This document shows positions 6,604 to 13,052 of a DNA stretch of 14,860 bases, piece after piece (position 1 is the first letter of the stretch; each line of letters starts with the position of its first letter). Under the pieces are notes generated by a model. That model did not search any database, was not told the origin of the DNA, and was given only the letters and a program-made list of their open reading frames with translations. The position numbers and the translations under genes are program-made. The DNA is from Clostridia bacterium (GTDB taxonomy: Bacteria > Bacillota > Clostridia > UBA1381 > UMGS1253): positions 1 to 14,860 of the forward strand of contig JAFQPV010000152.1 in NCBI GenBank assembly GCA_017411585.1. Reading direction: 5' to 3'.

Positions 6604-6614
6604 GTTGTACCTCC

Positions 6615-7154
6615 TTAATTTGCGAACGGAGCGCCCATCAGAGTCAAGAGCTCGCGAGCCTCTTCGTCAGTCTTTGCGGTGGTAGCTATGATAATGTCCA
6701 TACCACGGATTTTATCGATCTTATCGTAATCGATTTCCGGGAATATGAGCTGCTCCTTGATACCGGTAGCATAGTTACCTCTACCGTCGAAGGAATTCGG
6801 GTTGATACCGCGGAAGTCACGTACGCGCGGGAGCGCTACGTTGAAGAATCTGTCTAAGAACTCATACATTCTTTCACCGCGAAGTGTTACCTTACAGCCG
6901 ATGCTCATACCTTCTCTTATTTTAAAGTTTGCAACAGAGTTTCTAGCCTTGGTTACTACCGGCTTCTGACCTGTGATTAATTCCAGGTCGCTTACTGCTG
7001 CATCAATAACCTTTGGATTATCTTTTGCTTCGCCCAGGCCGATGTTTAACACGATCTTGTCGATCTTCGGAATCTGCATTACGCTTTTGTATGCAAACTT
7101 CTGCATCAGAGCCGGAGCAACTTTTTCATTATAAAGCTCTTCTAATCTAGCCAT
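6615..7154 (-). CDS. rplE: Ribosomal protein L5 (uL5)
   Basis: 5S rRNA-binding protein of the central protuberance that contacts the P-site tRNA. The 179 residues equal the typical bacterial length. Family segments include MARLEELYNEKVAPALMQKF, IDKIVLNIGLGEAKDN, ITGQKPVVTKARNSVANFKI, REGMSIGCKVTLRG and the C-terminal FPEIDYDKIDKIRGMDIIIA with TDEEARELLTLMGAPF. The ATG follows AGGAGGTTAGAAA. It lies 24 nt after rplX. Confidence 0.98.
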   Translation of the reverse strand: MARLEELYNEKVAPALMQKFAYKSVMQIPKIDKIVLNIGLGEAKDNPKVIDAAVSDLELITGQKPVVTKARNSVANFKIREGMSIGCKVTLRGERMYEFLDRFFNVALPRVRDFRGINPNSFDGRGNYATGIKEQLIFPEIDYDKIDKIRGMDIIIATTAKTDEEARELLTLMGAPFAN

Positions 7155-7178
7155 TTTCTAACCTCCTATCCTTACAGA

Positions 7179-7505
7179 TTAGTCATCTAACATCTCATTG
7201 CACTTCTTGCAGTACTTAACCTTGCTGCCGTTTTCCAGGAACTTAACGCCTGTTCTTGCAGCCTTACCGCACTTCGGGCATACGAGCTGTACTTTCGATG
7301 CGTAAATAGGAGTTTCCTGTTTAACGATACCGCCGGTTTCGCCCTGTCTTCTCGGCTTCTTATGACGGGAAGCAACGCTTACACCCTCTACAATAACCTT
7401 GCCTGCAGCCGGGTTAACGTTGAGCACCTTACCCTTCTTGCCTTTATCTTTACCCGAAAGTACCATAACGGTATCACCGGTTTTAACATGAAGCTTTGTA
7501 TTCAT
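7179..7505 (-). CDS. rplX: Ribosomal protein L24 (uL24), zinc-ribbon form
   Basis: Early assembly initiator of the 50S subunit. The 108-residue protein has the N-terminal KOW motif (VKTGDTVMVLSGKDKGKKGKV, roughly residues 8-28), then SRHKKPRRQGETGGIVKQE. A C-terminal zinc ribbon is formed by Cys76, Cys79, Cys99 and Cys102 (CPKC...CKKC). The ATG follows AAGGAGGTCGAGGAT. Zinc-ribbon and zinc-free L24 forms both exist among bacteria; this one has the ligands intact. Confidence 0.98.
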   Translation of the reverse strand: MNTKLHVKTGDTVMVLSGKDKGKKGKVLNVNPAAGKVIVEGVSVASRHKKPRRQGETGGIVKQETPIYASKVQLVCPKCGKAARTGVKFLENGSKVKYCKKCNEMLDD

Positions 7506-7518
7506 ATCCTCGACCTCC

Positions 7519-7887
7519 TTATAATACTTCAGGCGCCAATGATAAAATCTTCATGTACTCTTTGTCTCTGAGCTCTCTTGCTACAGGTCCAAAAATACGA
7601 GTACCACGCGGGTTTTTATCATCTCTGATTATAACAGCTGCGTTTTCGTCGAAACGAATGTGTGTACCGTCCGGACGACGAACACCCTTCGAACTTCTAA
7701 CGATAACTGCTTTAACAACATCGCCTTTTTTTACAACACCGCCGGGCGTTGCTTTTTTAACGCTGGCGATAACAACATCGCCAATATTGGCAAACTTTCT
7801 ATGCGAGCCGCCCATAACACGAATGCACATTAATTCCTTTGCGCCTGTGTTATCAGCAACCTTCATTCTTGTTTGTGGTTGTATCAC
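7519..7887 (-). CDS. rplN: Ribosomal protein L14 (uL14)
   Basis: Large-subunit interface protein contacting 16S rRNA in an intersubunit bridge. It has exactly 122 residues, the family norm, from MIQPQTRMKVADNTGAKELM through GDVVIASVKKATPGGVVKKGDVVKAVIVRS to the C-terminal FGPVARELRDKEYMKILSLAPEVL. The start is GTG at 7885-7887, with AAGGAGG upstream. The ATG seven codons on would delete the invariant N-terminus, so GTG is favoured. Confidence 0.98.
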   Translation of the reverse strand: MIQPQTRMKVADNTGAKELMCIRVMGGSHRKFANIGDVVIASVKKATPGGVVKKGDVVKAVIVRSSKGVRRPDGTHIRFDENAAVIIRDDKNPRGTRIFGPVARELRDKEYMKILSLAPEVL

Positions 7888-7920
7888 AACAACTTCCTCC
7901 TTCCAAAAAAGTAAAGGTTA

Positions 7921-8181
7921 TTACTGAGCCTTCTCAACGATCTCAACCAATCTCCAACGCTTAGACTTGGAAAGCGGTCTCGTCTCCATTACCTTAACCT
8001 TATCGCCGATACCGCAAACGTTTTCTTCGTCGTGTGCGTGCAGCTTGTAGGTTTTCTTTACGATTTTACCGTAGAGCGGATGCTTTACGTTATATTCAAT
8101 GGCAACGGTGATTGTCTTGTCCATCTTATTGCTGACTACCTTGCCGATTCTTACTTTTCTCTGATTTCTTGCTTCTGCCAC
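7921..8181 (-). CDS. rpsQ: Ribosomal protein S17 (uS17)
   Basis: Primary 16S rRNA-binding protein with an OB fold. The 86 residues include RKVRIGKVVSNKMDKTITVAI, then VKHPLYGKIVKKTYKLHAHDE and GDKVKVMETRPLSKSKRWRLVEIVEKA, which is diagnostic. The start is GTG at 8179-8181, 8 nt after AGGAGG. The ATG that overlaps just upstream is in another frame. It lies between L29 and L14 as expected. Confidence 0.98.
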   Translation of the reverse strand: MAEARNQRKVRIGKVVSNKMDKTITVAIEYNVKHPLYGKIVKKTYKLHAHDEENVCGIGDKVKVMETRPLSKSKRWRLVEIVEKAQ

Positions 8182-8216
8182 AGCATTTTCCTCCTTTCAT
8201 TCTACACGATTATCGA

Positions 8217-8408
8217 TTAGGATAATTCTCTTTCACGAATGATTGTCATAACCCTTGCAATGCTCTTCTTTACATCTGCGATTTTTACAGGGTTTTCAAG
8301 CTGGTTCGTAGCATTCTGAAATCTCAAATTGAAAAGCTCTGCTTTAAGCTCACTCAATTTAACAGCCAATTCTTCTGTTGTTAAATCTCTAATCTCATTC
8401 ACCTTCAT
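8217..8408 (-). CDS. rpmC: Ribosomal protein L29 (uL29)
   Basis: Small helical protein at the polypeptide exit tunnel, next to L23, contributing to the docking site for trigger factor and SRP. The 63 residues form a two-helix hairpin: MKVNEIRDLTTEELAVKLSE, LKAELFNLRFQNATNQLENP, then KKSIARVMTIIRERE. The ATG at 8406-8408 lies inside the end of rplP, giving a 14-nt overlap in another frame. AAGGAGG sits within the rplP coding region, so its translation is probably coupled to L16. Confidence 0.97.
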   Translation of the reverse strand: MKVNEIRDLTTEELAVKLSELKAELFNLRFQNATNQLENPVKIADVKKSIARVMTIIRERELS

Positions 8409-8832
8409 TTGCAGACGCCTCCTTATCCTCGCGCGTTACGAACTTGCACTTGATCGGGAGCTTATGCATAGCAAGACGCATAGCTTCGCGTGCAGTTTCC
8501 TCCGGAACGCCGCCGATTTCAAACATTACTCTGCCCGGTTTAACTACTGCTACCCAGTACTCAGGAGAACCTTTACCACTACCCATTCGGGTTTCAGCCG
8601 GTTTTGCAGTAATCGGCTTATCCGGGAAGATCTTAATCCATACCTGACCGCCACGCTTAATGTATCTTGTCATTGCGATACGGGCTGCTTCGATCTGGTT
8701 GGAAGTAATCCATGCCGGCTCTAAAGCCTGCAGGCCAAATTCACCATAGTTTACAACGTTACCGCGTGTTGCTTTACCCTTCATGCGGCCACGCATTACT
8801 CTTCTGTATTTAACTCTCTTAGGTAATAACAT
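8395..8832 (-). CDS. rplP: Ribosomal protein L16 (uL16)
   Basis: Late-assembly large-subunit protein near the A site and the peptidyl transferase centre. It has 145 residues: MLLPKRVKYRRVMRGRMKGKA, then GEFGLQALEPAWITSNQIEAARIAMTR and KIFPDKPITAKPAETRMGSGKG, which are invariant, and an acidic C-terminal tail EDKEASANEGE. The tail contains the rpmC ribosome binding site and start codon in a shifted frame. The ATG lies 2 nt after the rpsC TAA, with AAGGAGG inside rpsC. Confidence 0.98.
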   Translation of the reverse strand: MLLPKRVKYRRVMRGRMKGKATRGNVVNYGEFGLQALEPAWITSNQIEAARIAMTRYIKRGGQVWIKIFPDKPITAKPAETRMGSGKGSPEYWVAVVKPGRVMFEIGGVPEETAREAMRLAMHKLPIKCKFVTREDKEASANEGE

Positions 8833-8834
8833 GA

Positions 8835-9509
8835 TTATTTGCCTCCTTCCGACTTTCTAACTCTTTTATTTTCCGGAAGAATTTCACCTTTGTAAATCCA
8901 TACCTTACAACCGATTTTACCGTAGGTTGTATTTGCTTCAGCAAAGCCGTAATCAATGTCAGCTCTGAGCGTCTGGAGCGGAATTGTACCCTCATGATAA
9001 TGCTCGGTTCTTGCAATTTCAGCACCGCCAAGACGACCGGAGCATGCTGTCTTGATACCCTTAGCGCCCATCTTCATGGAGCGACCCATGCACTGCTTCA
9101 TTGCTCTTCTGAAGGAAATTCTTCTCTCAAGCTGTGCGGCAATGTTCTCAGCTACGAGCTGTGCACACATGTCGACATTCTTGATTTGAATGATATCAAC
9201 TAAAATATCCTTTTCGTTTCTGCCGGTGAGCTTTGCAAGCTTTGTGCGAAGCTTGTTGATCTCTTCGCCGTCCTTACCGATGATAAAGCCCGGCTTTGCA
9301 GCATGAACGTGGATGACTACCTTGTTGCCTTTTCTTTCGATTTCGAACTTAGCAACGCCGGCATCAAACAAAGTCTTCTTTAAAAATTCACGAATCTTAT
9401 GGTCTTCTACGAGTGTATCGCCGAATACGTTATCCTGCGCGAACCACTTGGAATCCCAATCCTTAATAATACCAACTCTTATACCGTGTGGATTAACTTT
9501 CTGTCCCAT
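8835..9509 (-). CDS. rpsC: Ribosomal protein S3 (uS3)
   Basis: Small-subunit head protein lining the mRNA entry tunnel, with helicase activity shared with S4 and S5. The 224 residues start MGQKVNPHGIRVGIIKDWDS. The type II KH domain follows, with its GKDGEEINKLR loop near residues 79-89. The C-terminal S3 signature is GRLGGAEIARTEHYHEGTIP and then LQTLRADIDYG. The last codons (SEGGK) form the AAGGAGG site for rplP. The ATG follows GGAGGTTGTTTT. Confidence 0.98.
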   Translation of the reverse strand: MGQKVNPHGIRVGIIKDWDSKWFAQDNVFGDTLVEDHKIREFLKKTLFDAGVAKFEIERKGNKVVIHVHAAKPGFIIGKDGEEINKLRTKLAKLTGRNEKDILVDIIQIKNVDMCAQLVAENIAAQLERRISFRRAMKQCMGRSMKMGAKGIKTACSGRLGGAEIARTEHYHEGTIPLQTLRADIDYGFAEANTTYGKIGCKVWIYKGEILPENKRVRKSEGGK

Positions 9510-9525
9510 AAAACAACCTCCTCTC

Positions 9526-9861
9526 TTATTCCTTTTCTGCTACTACAACCGTAATATGGCTGGTTCTCTTTCTGATTCTGAACGCTCTGCCCTGTGCTCT
9601 CGGTCTGATTCTCTTCAGAGTCGGACCCTGGTTTGCGTATGCCTCAGAAATATAGAGTTTACTTGTATCCATACTAAAATTGTTTTCAGCATTTGCCGCA
9701 GCAGATGCTACCAGCTTGTAAACAAGCTCAGAAGCAGCCTTCGGCGTATGCTTCAAAATTGCCAGAGCCTCAGCAACCGGCTTATTCTTGATAATATCAA
9801 GCACAATCTTTACCTTACGGCAAGAAATGCGCGCGTAGTTTAAACTTGCTTTTGCTTCCAC
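9526..9861 (-). CDS. rplV: Ribosomal protein L22 (uL22)
   Basis: Globular domain on the 50S surface with a beta-hairpin that lines the nascent-peptide exit tunnel; changes in the hairpin are known to affect macrolide action. The 111 residues include ARISCRKVKIVLDIIKNKPV, then ALAILKHTPKAASELVYKLVASA. The tip region PTLKRIRPRAQGRAFRIRKR has no visible insertion or deletion. The start is GTG at 9859-9861, 8 nt after AGGAGG. Nothing is abnormal. Confidence 0.98.
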   Translation of the reverse strand: MEAKASLNYARISCRKVKIVLDIIKNKPVAEALAILKHTPKAASELVYKLVASAAANAENNFSMDTSKLYISEAYANQGPTLKRIRPRAQGRAFRIRKRTSHITVVVAEKE

Positions 9862-9904
9862 GCTGGAATCCTCCTTTCAGCTATACGATTCTATACAAAT
9901 TTAA

Positions 9905-10177
9905 TTATCTGGACGACTTCGCGCCAGCATGACCCTTGTAAGTTCTGGTCGGAGCGAACTCACCGAGCTTGCAACCTACCATATCCTCGCTTACAAATAC
10001 CGGAACATGCTTTCTGCCGTCATGCACAGCGATCGTGTGACCAACCATTTCCGGGAAAATAGTGGACGATCTGGACCATGTCTTAACAACATTCTTTGTA
10101 TTCGACTCGTTCATAGCAACGATTCTCTTCATGAGTCTTTCTTCAACGTATGGGCCTTTCTTAATGGATCTTCCCAT
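9905..10177 (-). CDS. rpsS: Ribosomal protein S19 (uS19)
   Basis: Small-subunit head protein paired with S13, near the A-site tRNA. The 90 residues run MGRSIKKGPYVEERLMKRI, KTWSRSSTIFPEMVGHTIAV, then GRKHVPVFVSEDMVGCKLGE and FAPTRTYKGHAG, all diagnostic. The ATG follows AAGGAGGATACAAA. The 40-nt gap after rplB contains an AT-only inverted repeat at 10198-10219 that overlaps the rplB stop. Confidence 0.98.
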   Translation of the reverse strand: MGRSIKKGPYVEERLMKRIVAMNESNTKNVVKTWSRSSTIFPEMVGHTIAVHDGRKHVPVFVSEDMVGCKLGEFAPTRTYKGHAGAKSSR

Positions 10178-10197
10178 TTTGTATCCTCCTTCCGGTC

Positions 10198-10219
10198 AAT
10201 ATAAATGAAAATTTATATT
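10198..10219 (-). repeat. AT-rich 8-bp inverted repeat at the rplB stop
   Basis: AATATAAA (10198-10205) and TTTATATT (10212-10219) are perfectly complementary around a 6-nt loop, and they overlap the rplB TAA. Being all A/T the stem is weak, and no T-tract follows it on the transcript. It is visible structure with no assigned function. Confidence 0.4.
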
Positions 10220-11051
10220 ACTTCTGGTTTCTTCTCTTAACAATAAACTTGTTGGACTTAGCCTTATGCTTTCTTGTCTTAAGACCAAGTGCCGGCTTAC
10301 CCCACGGTGTAACCGGAGACGGTCTACCGATCGGGGACTTACCTTCACCACCACCGTGCGGATGGTCGCAAGGGTTCATTACGCTACCGCGAACTGTCGG
10401 TCTCCAACCCAAATGACGTTTTCTACCGGCTTTACCAATCTTGATGTTTTCGTAATCGATGTTACCAACCTGACCGATGGTAGCCTTACAGTCGAGGCGA
10501 ACCATACGAACTTCGCCGGACGGAAGACGAACCTGCGCATAACCGCCGTCTTTTGCCATCAGCTGAGCTGCTGTACCAGCGCTGCGCACGAGCTGTGCAC
10601 CGCGACCCGGATAAAGCTCAATGTTGTGGATGAGCGTACCAACCGGAATATCTTCAATGTTCATTGCGTTACCCGGCTTGATATCTGCGCCCTTACCGCT
10701 TACCAATACATCGCCAACCTTTACACCATACGGTGCAATGATGTATCTCTTCTCGCCATCTTCGTACTGCAAAAGAGCGATGTTTGCGCTTCTGTTCGGA
10801 TCGTACTCGATTGCGATGATGTTTGCCTTTACGAGATCTTTATCTCTCTTAAAGTCGATTACTCTGTACTTTCTGCGATTACCGCCGCCGCGATGACGAA
10901 CGGTGATCTTACCATATGAGTTTCTACCTGCATGCTTCTTTAATGTTTCTAATAAAGAACGCTCCGGAGACTTCTTTGTGATTTCCTCGAAAGCGGAAAC
11001 TGTCATAAATCTTCTTGCAGGAGAAGTAGGATTATACTTTTTAATCGCCAT
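10218..11051 (-). CDS. rplB: Ribosomal protein L2 (uL2)
   Basis: One of the largest and most conserved 50S proteins, needed for subunit association and for the peptidyl transferase centre. The 277 residues are typical. They contain MAIKKYNPTSPARRFMTVS, RHRGGGNRRKYRVIDFKRDK, the OB-fold core IEYDPNRSANIALLQYEDGE and the RKRHLGWRPTVRGSVMNP segment. The catalytic-centre loop DHPHGGGEGKSPIGRPSPVT starts at Asp229 and carries the universally conserved histidine. The ATG follows AAGGAGTGTTTTAAGG, a slightly weaker site than its neighbours have. Confidence 0.99.
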   Translation of the reverse strand: MAIKKYNPTSPARRFMTVSAFEEITKKSPERSLLETLKKHAGRNSYGKITVRHRGGGNRRKYRVIDFKRDKDLVKANIIAIEYDPNRSANIALLQYEDGEKRYIIAPYGVKVGDVLVSGKGADIKPGNAMNIEDIPVGTLIHNIELYPGRGAQLVRSAGTAAQLMAKDGGYAQVRLPSGEVRMVRLDCKATIGQVGNIDYENIKIGKAGRKRHLGWRPTVRGSVMNPCDHPHGGGEGKSPIGRPSPVTPWGKPALGLKTRKHKAKSNKFIVKRRNQK

Positions 11052-11100
11052 CCTTAAAACACTCCTTACTTATATAATATATACTGTGTTGGCTTATCGA

Positions 11101-11394
11101 TTAAGCCATGCCCTCGAAGAACTCAATCGTCTTGCTGTTTTCCTTAAGCTTAACAACAGCCTTCTTGTATGCCGGGCGTCTGCCTTCGTTTCTTCCCATT
11201 CTCTTAAGCTTGCCGTCCATGCGAATGGTTGTTACCTTCTCAACGGACACGCCGAAGATTTCTTCGATTGCCTTTGCAATCTGAATCTTATTGGCATCGA
11301 GCTTAACCTTGAATGTGTACTTTCTTTCCGCCATCATATCTGTGGACTGCTCAGTGATCACCGGGCTTAAGATAATATCATGTGCGAATGTCAT
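11101..11394 (-). CDS. rplW: Ribosomal protein L23 (uL23)
   Basis: Exit-tunnel rim protein that docks trigger factor and SRP. The 97-residue reading MTFAHDIILSPVITEQSTDM, YTFKVKLDANKIQIAKAIEEIFGVSVEKVTT, then NEGRRPAYKKAVVKL is the family pattern. I use ATG 11392-11394, which overlaps the rplD stop (ATGA) and lies 10 nt after AGGAGG. A GTG three codons upstream is only 1 nt from that site and is unlikely. The overlap points to coupling with L4. Confidence 0.97.
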   Translation of the reverse strand: MTFAHDIILSPVITEQSTDMMAERKYTFKVKLDANKIQIAKAIEEIFGVSVEKVTTIRMDGKLKRMGRNEGRRPAYKKAVVKLKENSKTIEFFEGMA

Positions 11395-12017
11395 TGTGCA
11401 CACACCTCCTCGATCTTCTCGATAGCAGCTTTTGCTATGATTAACTTCTTATGGTTGAGTATTTCATATACGTTGAGCACATCTGCGTTGCTTACGCATA
11501 CGCCTTCGATGTTTCTGGCAGATTTGTAAACGTTTGTATCGTTTTCTGCAGTAACAATCAGTGCCTTTTCGCTTACGCCGAGGTCTTTGAGCATCTTTGC
11601 AGCAGCTGCTGTCTTGATTTCTTCAAAACCGAGACCGTCTACTACAATGATATCATCCTCAGTTACTTTTGTTGTGAGCGCCATCTTCAGTGCGAGCTTC
11701 TTAACCTTCTTATTTAAAGTGTAAGAATAATCTCTCGGCTTCGGAGCGAATACCACGCCGCCGCCTGTCCACTGCGGAGCACGAATGCTACCCTGTCTTG
11801 CACGACCTGTACCCTTCTGTCTCCAAGGCTTAATGCCGCCGCCGCGTACTTCTGTACGAGTCAGTGTGCTCTGTGTGCCCTGTCTCTGGTTTGCCAGGTA
11901 GTTAACAACAACATCGTGAAGAACGGATTTGTTAACTTCAACGCCGAAGATTTCGTCCTTAACATCCATTGTGCCGGTTTTCTTACCGCTCATGTTATAT
12001 AAATCTAATGTAGCCAT
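11391..12017 (-). CDS. rplD: Ribosomal protein L4 (uL4)
   Basis: Binds 23S rRNA domain I and extends a loop into the exit tunnel; in E. coli it also represses its own S10 operon. The 208 residues contain the extended loop with RGGGIKPWRQKGTGRARQGS, then IRAPQWTGGGVVFAPKPRDYS, without visible insertions. The globular C-terminal part includes DGLGFEEIKT and SARNIEGVCVSNADVLNVYEIL. The ATG follows AAGGAGGAAACTTAA. The TGA stop overlaps the rplW start. Whether L4 controls this cluster through the rpsJ leader is open. Confidence 0.98.
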   Translation of the reverse strand: MATLDLYNMSGKKTGTMDVKDEIFGVEVNKSVLHDVVVNYLANQRQGTQSTLTRTEVRGGGIKPWRQKGTGRARQGSIRAPQWTGGGVVFAPKPRDYSYTLNKKVKKLALKMALTTKVTEDDIIVVDGLGFEEIKTAAAAKMLKDLGVSEKALIVTAENDTNVYKSARNIEGVCVSNADVLNVYEILNHKKLIIAKAAIEKIEEVCAQ

Positions 12018-12041
12018 TTAAGTTTCCTCCTTTCTTCCCGA

Positions 12042-12671
12042 TTACGCCTTAACTGTATTCTTAATAACAACAAGGCCGCCCTTTACGCCAGGGATACCGC
12101 CCTTTACGCAGAGCAGGTTATTTTCTGTATCAATCTTAACGATATCAAGATTCTGAATTGTAACCTTTTCAACACCCATGTGACCCGGGAGCTTCTTACC
12201 CTTCATTACCTTGGACGGGTCGGAGCAAGCACCCATGGAACCGGAGCCTCTGTGGTAACCGGAACCGTGCGACATAGGACCGGTGTGCTGACCGTGTCTC
12301 TTAATCGAGCCGGCAAAGCCTTTACCTTTGGAAATACCGGTTACATCGACTCTTTCGCCTTCTTCAAATACATCCAACTTAATTTCGTCACCAACGTTTA
12401 ATTCTGCAGCGTTGTCTAACTTAAACTCGCGCAGGAATCTCTTAATCGGTGCGTCAGCCTTTGCAAAGTGGCCCTTTTCCGGCTTGTTTGCAAGCTTCTC
12501 TCTCTTGTTCTGGTAGCCCACCTGAACAGCTTCGTAGCCGTCAGTCTCAACTGTCTTCTTCTGGATAACCACGTTCGGCTCTACAGAAATAACAGTTACG
12601 GGAACAACTCTTCCGTCTTCCATGAAGAGCTGGGACATACCAACTTTTGTTCCCAAAATTGCTTTTTTCAT
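12042..12671 (-). CDS. rplC: Ribosomal protein L3 (uL3)
   Basis: Early-assembly 50S protein whose loop reaches the peptidyl transferase centre. The 209 residues start MKKAILGTKVGMSQLFMEDG and carry the L3 signature FAGSIKRHGQHTGPMSHGS. The central loop then reads HRGSGSMGACSDPSKVMKG and KKLPGHMGVEKVTIQNLDIV, a clostridial-type variant. I use ATG 12669-12671 with AAGGAGGAG just upstream. A longer in-frame reading adds 14 residues (MRRTQTNNLKEEKG) that include the ribosome binding site and a hairpin, and is not credible. Confidence 0.98.
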   Translation of the reverse strand: MKKAILGTKVGMSQLFMEDGRVVPVTVISVEPNVVIQKKTVETDGYEAVQVGYQNKREKLANKPEKGHFAKADAPIKRFLREFKLDNAAELNVGDEIKLDVFEEGERVDVTGISKGKGFAGSIKRHGQHTGPMSHGSGYHRGSGSMGACSDPSKVMKGKKLPGHMGVEKVTIQNLDIVKIDTENNLLCVKGGIPGVKGGLVVIKNTVKA

Positions 12672-12696
12672 GCCTTTCTCCTCCTTAAGGTTATTG

Positions 12697-12715
12697 GTTT
12701 GCGTTCTGCGCAAAC
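12697..12715 (-). other. Stem-loop between rpsJ and rplC
   Basis: A perfect 7-bp stem GTTTGCG/CGCAAAC with a 5-nt loop lies in the 69-nt gap, just upstream of the rplC ribosome binding site. It has no T-tract after it, so it is not a terminator. A smaller AGCC/GGCT hairpin occurs a little upstream in the transcript. A processing, stability or translation role is possible but unproven. Confidence 0.5.
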
Positions 12716-12740
12716 TTGACCCGTAACAGCCGGTTGGCTA

Positions 12741-13052
12741 TTACAACTTGATCTCGATGTCGACACCTGCCGGCAATTCGAGCTTTGTCAGAGCTTCTAT
12801 TGTTTTTTGAGTCGGAACCAATACGTCGATCAAACGCTTATGTGTTCTCATCTCAAACTGCTCTCTGGAATCCTTGTACTTATGCACCGCACGAAGAATT
12901 GTAACAACTTCCTTCTTTGTCGGTAACGGAATAGGACCGGACACCTTTGCGCCTGTTCTCTTTGCCGTCTCCACGATTTTCTCTGCGGACTGATCAAGCA
13001 GAGTGTGGTCATAAGCCTTCAGTCTGATTCTGATTGTCTGTGTTGCTGCCAT
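12741..13052 (-). CDS. rpsJ: Ribosomal protein S10 (uS10)
   Basis: Small-subunit head protein; also NusE, the transcription elongation partner of NusB and NusG. The 103 residues include IRIRLKAYDHTLLDQSAEKI, then TGAKVSGPIPLPTKKEVVTI and the signature HKYKDSREQFEMRTHKRLID followed by GVDIEIKL, all standard. The ATG follows AAAGGAGGTAAAAACT. It is the first gene of the cluster, behind the roughly 290-nt structured leader. The dual translation/antitermination role is family knowledge. Confidence 0.99.
   Translation of the reverse strand: MAATQTIRIRLKAYDHTLLDQSAEKIVETAKRTGAKVSGPIPLPTKKEVVTILRAVHKYKDSREQFEMRTHKRLIDVLVPTQKTIEALTKLELPAGVDIEIKL

Noticed and set aside
9313..9843. Open reading frame of 176 codons on the plus strand opposite rpsC and rplV
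   Set aside because: Antisense shadow of two conserved ribosomal genes without its own start signals.
10266..10919. Open reading frame of 217 codons on the plus strand opposite rplB
   Set aside because: It is a shadow of the well-supported L2 gene, rich in cysteine, threonine and arginine, with no recognisable domain and no ribosome binding site.
12672..12713. Longer start of rplC adding 14 residues
   Set aside because: The extension covers the true ribosome binding site and the intergenic hairpin, and the family N-terminus is MKKAILGTKVGMSQLF.
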